Assembly (NCBI GenBank): GCA_037349105.1
Contig: JAYJMM010000086.1
Span: 1,423,501 to 1,487,500 of the forward strand
DNA from: Limnomonas spitsbergensis
Lineage: Eukaryota > Chlorophyta > Chlorophyceae > Chlamydomonadales
Reading direction: 5' to 3'
DNA: 64,000 nucleotides
The translations under genes were made by a program, and so were the position numbers. The notes beneath the pieces were generated by a model, which searched no databases, had not been told where the DNA came from, and saw only the letters and a list, made by a program, of their open reading frames with translations. Below, in pieces: positions 33,723 to 44,894 of the stretch (its first letter is position 1; every line of letters starts with the position of its first letter).

Positions 33723-35670
33723 ATGCTGGCTGTAGCGTATACTGTTGCGTTCCTTCTGTTACAAATTTGTTTGGTGACAACAAGCAGGCATCCCGGCCCC
33801 CAAATTCTTACCTACGAAGTTGTTGCAGAGTACCCTCATGATCACGACGCCTTCACTCAAGGTCAATGAATCTCTAACACAGAGAGGGAGTCAAGAGCCT
33901 GATTAGGTCTCTTCCCGTGTCACAACGCAGGTTTAGAGTACGACAGAGTCTGTAATGACACAGCTCAAGAGTGCCTGGACGTTTTCTGGGAGTCCACAGG
34001 TATACTCTGGCCTGCACTGTGAGCACTGAGCTGGATCTGACGTTCACCATGAACACATGCAGGCATGTACGGGCGATCCTCTGTCCGCCAAGTCTCAGTC
34101 ATGTCTGGCGAGGTCCTTGCAAAGACGATGATGCATGCCAGCCATTTTGGAGAGGGTCTTACAAAGATGAACAATACCATATACCAGATCATTTGGAAGA
34201 GCGGGAAAGGCTTCATGTACAACGTCCCGGACCTGACCCTGGTAGGTGGACTTAGCGACCTTGACTTGGATGGCCTGTCATCTTCTTAACCTACACACAT
34301 GCCCACATGCAGAAAGGAACGTTCAAGACTGAACTGAACGATGGCTGGGGCCTCACTAATGACGGGCAGTACCTGATAGCCACGGACAGCAGTCACACAA
34401 TCTTTTGGATTGATCCAATTACCTTCAAAACCGTGAAGTCCCTGGTTGCAATGGACGGCAACCGTGAGCTGACTTGGCTTAACGAGGTAGAGATAATATT
34501 GTCACAGCACTTCAGGCATAGGATTATGCCCAATTCTCTCATTATGTAGCCTTGAAGCAATTTCCAGTCTTTACTGCACACCAGACCATATTTGGCCACC
34601 ACTCGTCCGATGGGGGACCAAACTTTGACCAGCCTACGGTCGGTAGCCAAGAGCTTGCGGCGTTAGGCCAGCCCGGCCATAAGTCTTGATGTTGCTGAAA
34701 TGGCGCTTAAGCCATGGCAACACAAAATAAACACTGGCATTTTCAATTCTGACTGACCGCTTGCTTGTTGCAGCTGGAGTATATCAACGGGGAGCTGTGG
34801 GCCAATGTGTGGCAATCAGATTGCATTGCGCGGATCTGTCCAACAACGGGCCTTGTCACGCATTGGGTGCTGATGCATGGCCTGAAAGAGACACTGTTGC
34901 AGCGGGCCACTACCGACAAGAGCAAATTCGATGTCTTGAACGGTGAGTCTCATTATGATAACCTCACCCATGATTATTCCCTGGCTTTTGTGAAAGACGT
35001 GATAGAAATCGTTGAGGCGTAGACGTTCTCAGAGGCTGGCACTTCCTTTGCCTTTCCTTTCCAGCCTTTTGTCTGCCCCTTCACTTTTTACTCCTTTTCC
35101 TTTTTTTCTGCCCCTTTTACATAGGCGCCCATGCGGCCGAGCCTTTTTGACCAGGGCCCAGAGGTGTCACATCATTGACCCATGATTATAATTTATAATT
35201 AATGTAGTCCCATGTATGAACGTGAGCAACTATAAGGATAACCCCCCAACCACTTGTGTATCCCCTTTTCCTGACCAACTGCCTGGCATGTTCATTTCTT
35301 GGCCTCTTTTGAGAGGCCCAGGATCTGGGGATTCTTCATAATCCCCTTATTTTTTTGTTTTCCCTTTCTCCTCTAGCTTTCTGTGTATTTCCTCCTGGCC
35401 AGACAGTTGGGCGCCCTCACAGTGCCCTTTTTAAGCATGGCCCAGAGGTGTAGTGTCATCGGCATTTACTCTAGTGAACTAATCGATTCAATGACAGGTC
35501 TCCAATGATATGTCTTGAACGCAGGCATCGCTTGGGACAAGATTGGACAGCGCCTCTTCGTTACAGGAAAGCAGTGGCCCACAGTCTTCGAGGTTGTGGT
35601 TAAGGAGTTCCCCTTGAATGAGGTTCCCAACTTGCATAAAGTCCGTTCAAAGTGCTGGCCAATGGGTTAA
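33723..35670 (+). CDS. QCT: Glutaminyl-peptide cyclotransferase, plant type (6 exons)
   Basis: Exons 33723-33861, 33931-33999, 34063-34241, 34313-34486, 34774-34942 and 35525-35670 are GT-AG and close in phase to 291 residues. Residues 1-19 (MLAVAYTVAFLLLQICLV) form a signal peptide, so the enzyme should enter the secretory pathway. The rest is the plant/bacterial glutamine cyclotransferase beta-propeller: EYPHDHDAFTQG, FWESTGMYGRSSVRQV, HFGEGLT, LNDGWGLTNDG, LNELEYINGELWANVWQSD, FDVLNGIAWD, FVTGKQWPTVFEV. It converts N-terminal Gln of peptides to pyroglutamate, releasing ammonia. A 10-residue insertion with two Cys (NDTAQECLDV) sits before FWESTG. Intron 4 carries a MITE and intron 5 two copies of the GGGCCCAGAGGTG-type repeat. 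Confidence 0.93.
34565..34736. mobile_element. hAT-like MITE (172 bp) with clear target-site duplication
   Basis: Left end CAGTCTTTACTGCACACC; right end, read on the other strand, CAGTGTTTATTTTGTGTTG. The flanking octamers GCAATTTC (34557-34564) and GCATTTTC (34737-34744) match at 7 of 8 positions. The core has GGGGGACCAAACTTTGACC and GCTTGCGGCGTTAGG. It lies in intron 4 of the glutaminyl cyclase gene. Confidence 0.85.
35035..35190 (+). repeat. Dispersed GGGCCCAGAGGTG-type repeat, best preserved copy
   Basis: A 75-bp pyrimidine lead is followed by ATAGGCGCCCATGCGGCCG, AGCCTTTTTGACCAGGGCCC and AGAGGTGTCACATCATTGAC. It lies in intron 5 of the glutaminyl cyclase gene. Confidence 0.85.
35335..35470 (+). 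repeat. Dispersed GGGCCCAGAGGTG-type repeat, second copy in the same intron
   Basis: Pyrimidine lead (CCCCTTATTTTTTTGTTTTCC), then AGTTGGGCGCCCTCACAGTG, TAAGCATGGCCCAGAGGTG and TAGTGTCATCGGC. It is about 300 bp from the previous copy. Confidence 0.8.
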
Positions 35671-36097
35671 GAACTGGAGGCGATAATCTAGGAGTATGTA
35701 TGGAAGATCTACATACTAGTACCTGTTCAACAATAATGCTGTATAAATATCGCATTTAGTTGTTTTGATTGCATGGAAGAGCAATATGTACGTGTCAGAT
35801 CTCTGAAGACCTATCACAACAGGTCCACACCTGACAGACCCGAGCAGGCATCGTCCGATCACTAACTGAATGCAGATTTTGCTAATGCATGTTCAAATTG
35901 CAAATCGATGATATATGTACTAAACCGTATCTATGAGGCATTCAATGCAGCAGAGGATGCTCAGACGGAAGGCGTCCTCTGCTCCGACACATCATCGTAT
36001 GAATAAAAAAACGGTTTCGTTCTGATTTGAGTGTTGGATGGGCAAGGTCTTGAGATAGCAGACGATCCTGTGAGAATGTGATTTCATTGAACCACAT

Positions 36098-39000
36098 TTA
36101 GAAAGACAAAATGGTCTTCTTGATGATGTCGATGCACTCCATGATCTCCGGTTCTGTCATCACCAAGGGTGGGGCGAAGCGGATGACGTTGCCTTGTGTG
36201 GGCTTGGCAAGCAAGCCATTGTCTCTCAGCCTCATGCAGATGTCCCAAGCTGTCACGCCACCGATGTTGTTGATGACCAGGGCATTGAGAAGGCCCTTGC
36301 CGCGGACCAGATTCACGCGCGGGGAGTCAATGGCGCGCAGCTCCTTCCTCAACAGCGTGCCCAACCTGCAATGAAACGAACAGGTGAGTCAGAATTTGAA
36401 ATAAAGAGAAACACCCGCCTTACAGAGACTTGTCATCCCTGTTTATCGTCCCTAAAGAACGTGATGTTTCTGGCCCATGGTGTACTGGCCTATGGTCTCC
36501 CCACCTCCCATTTTTCCGTCACACCGTTCCCCTGCAAACTTTTCCTCCTAGCGCTGAACTCAGTCCACACAAAATATGACACACATTTATCTGGTTCAAA
36601 CAGATATGGTTTAAAACCTAGCTGGTTTAAGGTCTGGAAAGTTGTCAAGATACCGCACTCACCGATCTGCATTCTCCGCAAGGCGCTCATCCTTCAGCAC
36701 CTGAAGCGCAGCCATGCCCACACGGGCAGCAACAGGGTTCCCACCAAACGTGCTGCCGTGCTGCCCGCGTCCGATGGTCAGCATGACCTCATCACTCGCC
36801 AGCACAGCCGAAACAGGGTACATGCCTCCACTGAGAGCCTTCCCCAGGACTAGAATGTCCGGCTTGATTCCGTCCCAATCGCTGCACAACACTCGTCCGG
36901 TGCGGCACAAGCCGGTTTGCACCTAAAGGGGAGGGCATGACATAAGCAGCAGGATTGACATGAATGGAAGCAGGACGGACATTTTGAGGCACTGAGATGA
37001 GAGTCGAGCAGCAATGACGAGCTTCCCATGACCAGCTTCCCATTCTAGTCACATAACCATCACTGCAGATTGTGCTACATCACATTATCACCGTTGTGAC
37101 AGCTGTGGAGGACTGGTTCCCACAACCTTTGGTCCTCATCTGAACAGCAGTGGCTGCCCAGTTGCCTGCCAGATGTCTTGTGTCATTGTGTGCACTAACT
37201 AAACTTCACATCCCCTGAAACCACACCAATGATGAGAAACACGTTATACTTGTGCAGCAATGACCAGCTTCCGACCTGCCCTACGACCCTAACAACTTTT
37301 CCAGCCACATCACCTCCCCACCCACCTCGTCCGCAATGAGCAGTGCATTGTGCTTGGTCAGCAGCTCCTGGCACCTCCTCAGGTAACCCTCATCCGGGAC
37401 CACCACGCCCGCCTCGCCCTGGATAGGCTCCACCATGAAGGCGACAATGTTCTTGTCTGCCACCAGCTTGGCTTCGAGGGCCGCCAGGTCGTTGTAGGGG
37501 ATGTTCTCAAATCCGGGGACAAAAGGACCTGCCACGAGAGCAAATAGATGTCAGTCAAGCCTGACAGTCCTAAGAGTGTGAATGAATCAGTGCCAGTGTC
37601 TATTTGAATGCCCACCAGGCCACCTTCCGAGGGGCCGCTAGGCAGCCGCCACTGGTCCAATGGGAACCAAACCTTGACTGGCCCACGGCGATTGGCCCAA
37701 GCAGCTGGGATGGCTGCACCGAGCCCCCCCCCCTCAGGCCCTCATGTACATGAGTTGTGGCTGAAGCATCCTAAACAAAAACACTACTGCAAAGTAATGC
37801 GTACCCACCGAAACCCTTGTAGCTGCTTGGATCCGATGATGTTGAGACGGCAGCTATCGTCCTGCCCCAAAAGTTGCCGTCAGCGAACAGTACTTTGGCC
37901 TGGTTGTCAGGGACACCCTTTACGTCATAGCCCCAGCGTCTGAAGGTAAATGACGAAGAAATTTCAAGAAGCTTCAAGGCTATTATGTTAAATGGGCTGT
38001 ATCATTGATGATAAGTAAATAATAAGGAAAGATAAGTTGGCGAGATAATGAGTGTACGTAATTTATGAGGTATGAGATATGGTAAGCAGTTTGACATGAT
38101 GGTGGAGCAATTGACAACTGTCGGGGTCTAGACACCCACCTTGCCAGCTTTATGGCAGTTTCTCCACCCTCCACACCAGTGTTCATGGGCAGGACCTTGT
38201 CGTAGCCAAAATACTTGGTGATGTACTCCTCATACTCTCCAAGCACATCTAAGAGACCACACCACAGGTTCAAAGAGTTCAGAGTTAGACTGTATTCGAT
38301 GGTCTACTGTCTGAGACCATGAAGTTTGGCTGAATGCACTGCCCAGCCCTTTGAGATGGCAAGCTTACCATTGTAGAAGGCCCTTGATGTGAGAGCGAGG
38401 ACCTTGGCCTGATCCACCATTGCCTTGACGATCTGCATGGGACCATCAGCATGTCAAACCAGATCAACAGCTTGATGAAAGAATAACACTGAGAATATTC
38501 CCCAGGCAAACATCTTAGAGCTGTGTGGAACCAAAGGGGCACATTGATCAGGAGCCTCCAACATCATCTTCACCTGTCCAGCAAAGTTAACCCCACTCCC
38601 TTATTTTGCCCCCTGCCGCCCCATGCCGCCTGTGTTCCGTACCTTGGGATGGCAGTGGCCTTGGTTAACGGCACTGTACGCAGACAGGAAATCGAAATAT
38701 CTACACGCACGCAAGAATGTCCCGTTAGCTCCTTTCGTAGGCACGTCAGTTTGCGACACTAGACAGTCAGCATGACGTCATCAGCTACCTCTTTCCGTCA
38801 GTATCCCAAACGAAACATCTCTCTCCTTTGGCTAAAGCCACAGGCAGAGGGGCATAGTTGTGAGCCCCATATTTGTCCTCCTTGATAATAATCTGCGTCA
38901 CGTCAGCACTCGGTCAGATCAACCGTGATAGGAAATACGGCTTATTCAAGCTCACCCCTTGCTGCTTCACAGATGGTGCGCTGTCTACTTTTCCCGAGTC

Positions 39001-39102
39001 TGAGCCGAAGCTGCGCTGAAGGAGGCCGACAAATCCTTTAGCATCAATTTGCCGCTGAGCGAAACTACTTCCGGCCGCATAAGAAAATCTTGCGGTAATC
39101 AT
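36098..39102 (-). CDS. OAT: Ornithine aminotransferase, mitochondrial (9 exons)
   Basis: Exons 39102-38956, 38892-38789, 38700-38643, 38432-38369, 38248-38140, 37939-37809, 37528-37326, 36922-36663 and 36365-36098 are all GT-AG and close in phase to 447 residues, the usual family length. This PLP enzyme transfers the delta-amino group of ornithine to 2-oxoglutarate, giving glutamate 5-semialdehyde and glutamate. The first 35 residues ([18 protein letters not shown]...) look like a mitochondrial presequence. Diagnostic stretches: [72 protein letters not shown] with Asp271 for the pyridine nitrogen, LGKALSGG with the Schiff-base Lys300, STFGGNP and GDG-like [10 protein letters not shown] near the end. 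The intron at 37529-37808 carries a MITE. Confidence 0.96.
37594..37795. repeat. Dispersed MITE-like repeat in OAT intron
   Basis: It begins CAGTGTCTATTTGAATGCCC and ends GAAGCATCCTAAACAAAAACAC, an inverted pair. It has GGGAACCAAACCTTGACTGG and GCCCAAGCAGCTGGG inside. It fills most of the 280-nt intron between OAT exons 6 and 7; no clean target-site duplication was found. Confidence 0.75.
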
Positions 39103-39411
39103 ATTGAATTGATGATTAAAGTTGTTGGACAATGACTAAGCTCTGCCGACTAAGACTGGATCCTGTTAGTCGATGTGTGACAGAATGTATGCCAGTGTGC
39201 CCAGACCCTGGCCCTGGACTGCGTAATTCACACCAGCAACAGGTGTTCCACACCATCACGTGTCACGGCTGTCTATTTGTCATCGGGTTATTCTCACCTG
39301 GGTGGGTTGTCTCTGAGTGTGCACGTGTGGGGGAGAAACAGTAATGCCAATTTCGAACCAATAAAGCAAATTTGTGACACCACACCACCCTGTCCTGCAC
39401 TCCTGATCTTG

Positions 39412-41235
39412 ATGACCACCGTTATCAGAGCTGGCACACCCAGCGATCTGGATGCCATTGTGCAGTATAATGTAGCCATGGCCATGGAGACAGAAAAACT
39501 GGCTTTGACACTCCCCATCATAACAGCTGGTGTGCGCAAAGTGCTCATGGGGGAGGCCTCTGGAGCAGAATATTACGTGGCAGAGCGGGACTCGGAAGTC
39601 GCAGGCCAACTGATGGTGAGCATGCATTCATTTTGATGCACGTGCGAGCTGACTTGATATCCAGATCTAGATCCTCTTGCTCAATTTGTGTTCTGTAAGG
39701 TCATTGACCTTCGAGCATTCCATGCGCCTCCTGATGGCATGGCACGCATGCATGGCTGAAGTAATTGCTGCGGTTCTCATCAAGCTCACTTGATGATGAA
39801 GGAAGGCAAAGCCTTCAACTAATCAAGTATCACATACCAGAGGAATGCATGGTGCATTTTATTGTGTGTGGTTTTGCTGAACAAATGTCGTGTAATTATC
39901 GCATGGTGTATCTCCATTACTGCATGTAGATAACCAAGGAGTGGTCTGATTGTAAGTTTGTCTTGGCCGTCCTGATCAACCGAAGCGGCACTTGAGCTAC
40001 GAATTGACATCAAGACGTGCTTCAGGGCGGTGCAAGGAGATCCATTGGGTGCAGTCGGTGTATGTTGCACCAAAGTTCCGGAAGCAGGTGAATAAGCGAG
40101 AGATGGACAATTTAATCCAAAGCTTGCCTGAACCAGTCATATGGTCAGATCTGGCTAGACTGCAGCACTCATGATGGCCCAAACTTATCCGTCAACGCTA
40201 GGCTGGTTGTAGCACATGCACATCAGTTGATTGACCAAAAACATTCTACATCTATATCGCTATTTGGTCCGTCATGCAGGTCCCATTTACTGAAGTCGTG
40301 CAGGTCCCATTTACCTAAGTTACTGAACGTGCCTGTGGCTTCAGGGGATCTTTAAGATGCTGTATGAGCATGCTCGACAGAATGCTGTACAGCATGATGC
40401 TGCTGGTCTGAGGCTGTACGCAGATGATCACAACAAGTCAGCTCATGCAACGGTAAGTGATTCCTAAATCTGTTTTGTTCTGTTGGGCTTCTTTCTGATG
40501 ACCTGCCATTGACCCCTCCTGGACTGTCGCAGTACGAGAAGCTGGGCATGACGTCTCATTATAAGGTAACTGATAGTGGGGAAGCCAGTTTTATTTTAGC
40601 AAGCTTCAGATACGCCTAGGCTACATCTTGGACCGCGGCCGAGGGGGGATGTTGCAGCATGCCCTGCTGCTTCAGCCACCGGCCGTAGGACGGTCAAAGT
40701 TTTGTCCCAACCGGGCCAGTGGTGGCCGCCCGGCGGTCTGGTGTGCACTGTAATGCGTTGCTTATGTAAGAACTGGATATCTTAATGCTTATGGTTTAGA
40801 CAGTGCTAGCTAAGATGCATGCCGGAGAATCGGGCCAGGAAAACAAAGGCCTTGCAATCGATCACAGTGAAACAGTAACGCGGACAATATTCAAAACGCT
40901 GAACTCCCGAGTAGCAGGGAATCTTTCATGCCTGTGGCGGCTTTCCATGGGCTTTCAGGTCTGAGAATAGACTGGATTTTCATCAAAATTCCAGTTTGTT
41001 AATCTCATCACTGGAATTTGGACACATACAGGATATCCTGTAAGTTACTCAAAGAAACCAGGGGATAAAAGTACTAAAGAAAACCTCTGATAGAAAAACT
41101 GAAGGAAACAGTTAGCCTGCACTCAAGCACTTGCATAATCTGTCATGAAATGCTCGGTGCTGACACGGTACTTGTGTTCCTGTCCAGGTTTACGAAGACA
41201 TGTTCCCAGTGGCGCCATCTCCAAACGAAGCATAA
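39412..41235 (+). CDS. GNAT-family N-acetyltransferase, copy 1 (6 exons)
   Basis: Exons 39412-39615, 39930-39951 (22 nt), 40026-40087, 40345-40452, 40533-40565 and 41188-41235 are GT-AG and close in phase to 158 residues. The protein follows the single-domain GNAT plan: RAGTPSDLDAIVQYN at the start (strand 1/helix 1), EYYVAERDSEVAGQLMITKEWSDW, then WVQSVYVAPKFRKQG, the acetyl-CoA-binding strand-loop with the R/Q-x-x-G/A type turn split across an intron, and RLYADDHNKSAHATYEKLGM. The substrate is unknown: the small size suggests an amine or small-molecule acetylase. The first ATG in frame follows an upstream stop. It is divergent from OAT (309 bp apart). An identical gene apart from one residue is in copy 2. 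Confidence 0.87.
40605..40765. repeat. Dispersed MITE-like repeat in GNAT intron (also 51271-51431)
   Basis: It contains CAGCATGCCCTGCTGC, GGCCGTAGGACGGTCAAAG and GCCAGTGGTGGCCGCCCGG and ends TGGTGTGCACTG. It is present in both copies of the segmental duplication. Confidence 0.65.
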
Positions 41236-41239
41236 GGAG

Positions 41240-42895
41240 TCCTTGGGGGGCCGGCTTGAGCGATCAGCAGCTATTCTCTTCTGACCATGTGCAGAGTCTG
41301 GCTGGCTGGTAGCACAACAATGTTTGTTTCAGTGCGCAGGAAACTGGGGGGTACCTTCAGAGTGTGCGTGATCAAAAGGGCCTGCCTGCCCCAGTCCACA
41401 ATCCATTTGTTACGAACATAATACAATGCTATGACAAAATAAACTCCAATCCCATTTAGCCCCCCTTCAGTCCTGCTGAGGCATTTCCACTTCAGGAAGT
41501 CATGAGCAACGGCCCCTGACACCTCCCCGTCATCAATATTAGAGCAAAATACAATGGGCCAAAACAGGACATAAAGGATGTGTGCTGTGTGTCATCGATA
41601 AAACGGCCCAAATGCCTGGTGAGAAGCTGGGAACTCTGGTAGCCGCCTTAAACACTCTAGGCGGGGTAGGCCACCTGGGCAGGCCGCATGTCAGCCACCC
41701 AGGCCTCGTACCTGAAAATCAGCGGTCAGCTACAAGCCTGAGCTATGCCCTATGACGAGCCTTTACAGGGCACCCACGCGGTCGTACCTTTTTGAACAGG
41801 GCCCAGGGGTTCACTTAGACAAGCCTCAATTAAGGCTGTACCGGAAACTCTGGCTGTGAAGCTGCACGCGCCTAATGAAACAGTGGTAGCCAGCATGCCC
41901 CCATTACGCTGGTGTGTAACCCATGAAACATGATTTGTAACTGCACAACGTTACGTGCGGACATACTCAAACCACACTGACCACGAGCAAACGGTCTTTC
42001 AGAGAGGTGTATGTGCTAGAAGGTTCGCGCCAATCACATCGGGTCAACTCTCAAGGCGAAAATGCAGCATGGCCAGGCCCTCCACAGCGGCAGATTCTCT
42101 CTTTGAGCACACCTATGAGGACAACAGGAAATGTCCTTGCGCCCCTCCCATTTTGGGGGGGTCTGCCTCCGGTCGGTAAGGGGCCATAGTGTGTCCTTGA
42201 TATTGGTGATTGCTATTGGTAAATCATGAAAAACAAATGAGAGGTCGGTTTGAATGACCATTTTAAAAAGCACCCACAGGCCCCTGACCACAACCTGTTT
42301 GTTCCTGTCTTCACCCTCCTACCTGGTGTAGGTAGGCTCCTTTTGTCAGTGTCTGGAGTGTTTGCCTGTTTAAGTTCAAAAGTCCGGAGATTGTCAATTT
42401 GTATAAATCACAAAAAAAATACCATCTGGAACACAGAGAATAGGAATGTTCCTTTCTTGCACCGGTGCTCAGCATTTGTCATTTGACATGTAGCTGCCTC
42501 AGAAGTAGTCAGAAGGCCCGTCTCAGCAAGTGATCAAGCCATGGGGGCAACCTCGCGTTCAAGCAACGGTTATTCAACAGCTCGGTGGCATGTCAAATCA
42601 CTATCAAAGCAATAAAGAGAGTGCGAAAATTGCTTATCACGAGTCAAACGCGCGGAAGCCCTACTCGAGAAAGAAGCATCAGCCAGACCCTCCTTTTACG
42701 GCAAATATGGCCAAGTTCGGCGACCGCCCGTCAGCCGCAAAAGCCCGATTGGGACCAAACATTGACCGGCTTACAACGTAGTGGCGGCCCAAGCTGCATG
42801 GCAGGCTATCCATTTGACCTCCGGCAGGGAGGTAGCCGAAATGCAGCTGCGCAGATGCTGATGAGCCACGAAAATATAAACGCCGCGCGCCATCA
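41240..42895. other. Convergent intergenic stretch (also 51906-53561)
   Basis: It lies between the 3' ends of the GNAT gene (plus) and IFT121 (minus). It has a GGGCCCAGAGGTG-type repeat at about 41755-41825 (GGCACCCACGCGGTCG, GAACAGGGCCCAGGGG) and a MITE-like copy at about 42700-42885. I see no gene. Confidence 0.5.
42700..42885. repeat. Dispersed MITE-like repeat, copy (also 53366-53551)
   Basis: It contains ATTGGGACCAAACATTGACC, GTGGCGGCCCAAGCTGCATGG and GAAATGCAGCTGCG and ends ACGAAAATATAAACG, just 3' of the IFT121 stop codon. Confidence 0.6.
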
Positions 42896-43399
42896 GATCT
42901 CAGTACATGTCGTCCTCCCCAATCCCCGGGTAGCGCCCGCCCGCGGACAAGCCCCGGTCCGCGCCGGCTCCGCTGCCCGAAGTACCCCCCTGTCTGGACT
43001 TATCGCCGAGCGGAGGCAGCATGGCATGACACAGGGGACAAGTGCTCCGCGACCGGATCTCAGAGCTGATCATGGAGTGCTTGCACGTCTTGCAGCGAAC
43101 GACATTGCCGTCCTTGATGATCCGACCGGACGCGACACACACCTGCAAGGCCAAGGGGGCAGATGCGGAAGGGCTCATGTGCGCGGTATGACTTGGTTTG
43201 AGAGGGGCTCGTTTGCCGCACAACTTGCCCCGAGAGGGGCTGGTTTGCGGCTCAACTTATTTTGAGGCGCGGTAACTTTGATGCAAAATCCCTGCCACAA
43301 TCCTATACCGGTAGCCTAACATGTCTGAGATATTGCATGCAAGAAGGAAAGTGGAGAGAGTGGCCTCTGCTGAATGTCAGTCTGTGTGGGCTGCTGGGA

Positions 43400-43560
43400 G
43401 GACACTGCTGGGCAGCTGCTGCCGCTGGGCCGCTGCAAGACCAAACCTTGACCGGTCTTCAGCCCATGGAATAAGCACAGCAGGGCTTGCTGCACCAAGC
43501 TCTGCCACCAGCCAGCGGATTGTAACTGAAGCGCCCGAAAACCCCCCAGCATAGTGGCCG
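43400..43560. repeat. Dispersed MITE-like repeat, copy (also 54066-54226)
   Basis: It contains AGACCAAACCTTGACCGGTC, AGCAGGGCTTGCTGCACCAAG and AACTGAAGCGCCCGAAAAC in the last IFT121 intron. Confidence 0.7.
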
Positions 43561-44821
43561 CAGCGTAGAGGAACACACTGAGGTGGACACTGGCCACGTT
43601 TAAGGGACCCTCATGTCCCCAACCAATACCTGATCCTTAGAGCCACCCAGGTCTTCCAGCAGGGCGTCCACCGCAGGGTTCTTGCCCAAGCCCCCTTTCT
43701 TCGCCACCGTCTCGCGCAACGATCGTGGGTCTGCCGGCGGGTTCTTGAGGAATATGGACATGGCCAGGTCTGCTTAGCTCTCCTGCTGGTCGCCAGGAAT
43801 GCTGGGCAGAGACTCAAGCTTGATGAATGCCTGGAGGGGAATCAAAGATTGAGGGTTTAGGGTTTATGACTCGAGCCTGATGAATTTCTGTTGGCTGATC
43901 GGTTGATGACACTAAAGCTTGAGCTTGGTTAGTATCGGTTGGATTTAGGATGAATGACACAAACTTGGTAAATTACTATAGGAATTAGGGTTTATGACCT
44001 AAGTTTAATGAATTCCTGGCTGGGGAACAAGAGGCTGGGCGCCATCCTCCACATGGAGCTTCCTCAACTGTAGAGTGGCCATGTGGGTTGACCCCAGATA
44101 CCGTCTCAGGCTGCCACAAAGCATCACACCCTCCACCCCTTCCACACCCTAAACGCTTCTGCACACACCTTGCTGCCCAGTCTGAAGAACTCGCAGCCGA
44201 ACCAACTTTTGGCGCCTTCAGCAAGGCTACCAGCTTAGGCACTCCTCTTGTTGGTCCTGTCTGGCCCTTGCAAAACAGACCTTTGGTCCGCCCCCCCCCC
44301 AAATCACCTTTTTGAGGTGGGGTTACCCAGGACGCCATGAATTCCCCACCATCGCCCACCTTGCTGCACTGTCCAAAGAACTTGTTGTAGAAGCAGGCCA
44401 GCGCCAGGAAGGAGTACACCTCCTGCGGGTCCAGAATATCCTCATAGTCCCGCAGGTGCAGCGCGGTCCTCATGGCCAAGTCCACGTTGCCAGAGTACAG
44501 CTGGCGGTGGGCCAGCAGCCAGAAGTGGTAGGCCTCTGCGCCGCGCCACGCGCTGTCAATGCCCTTCGAGTCGGCCATAGAGGCGGCCTCCAGAGTCATC
44601 AAGCCTGAAGTGCAAGCAGGAGGGGGGGCGGGGTCGGGATCAGCAGGTTTCAAAACATGACAAGAAAACCTCCGTTAAAACATCCGATACGGCCTCACCA
44701 TCAAAAGCATTCTGGCCCCCCCTTCATACCTACCATGCTTATGCCCAGATTTCTGTATGTAAGAAGGGGGTGCTCTATCCTTGGGCACATCAGCCAATCT
44801 ACTTGCCTCACATATTTTGCT

Positions 44822-44894
44822 TGGCAATTAGCTCAACTGGTTAGAGCATAGTTCTCTTGAGCCTTAGGTTGCAGGTTCAAGTTCAGGATTGCCA
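44822..44894 (+). tRNA. tRNA-Lys(CUU)-like pseudogene, copy 1
   Basis: A 73-nt sequence has exact class-I tRNA spacing: a perfect 7-bp acceptor stem (TGGCAAT/ATTGCCA), TA, a perfect D stem (GCTC/GAGC) with AACTGGTTA loop, a seven-base anticodon loop CTCTTGA (anticodon CTT), a five-base variable loop and TTCAAGT in the T loop. The anticodon stem has two mismatches and the T stem at least two, so it is probably dead or a tRNA-derived repeat. It lies in an IFT121 intron, opposite strand. Confidence 0.6.

Noticed and set aside
41271..41522. 83-codon minus-strand open frame with a hydrophobic VYFVIALYYV stretch
   Set aside because: It has no ATG start or matching splice partners, no recognised homology, and sits in the convergent spacer.
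42585..43265. 226-codon plus-strand open frame across the IFT121 3' end
   Set aside because: It is antisense to the conserved IFT121 zinc-binding exon and runs through a MITE copy.
44822..44894. Functional tRNA-Lys gene
   Set aside because: Mismatches in the anticodon stem (positions 27-43, 30-40) and in the T stem make a working tRNA unlikely.
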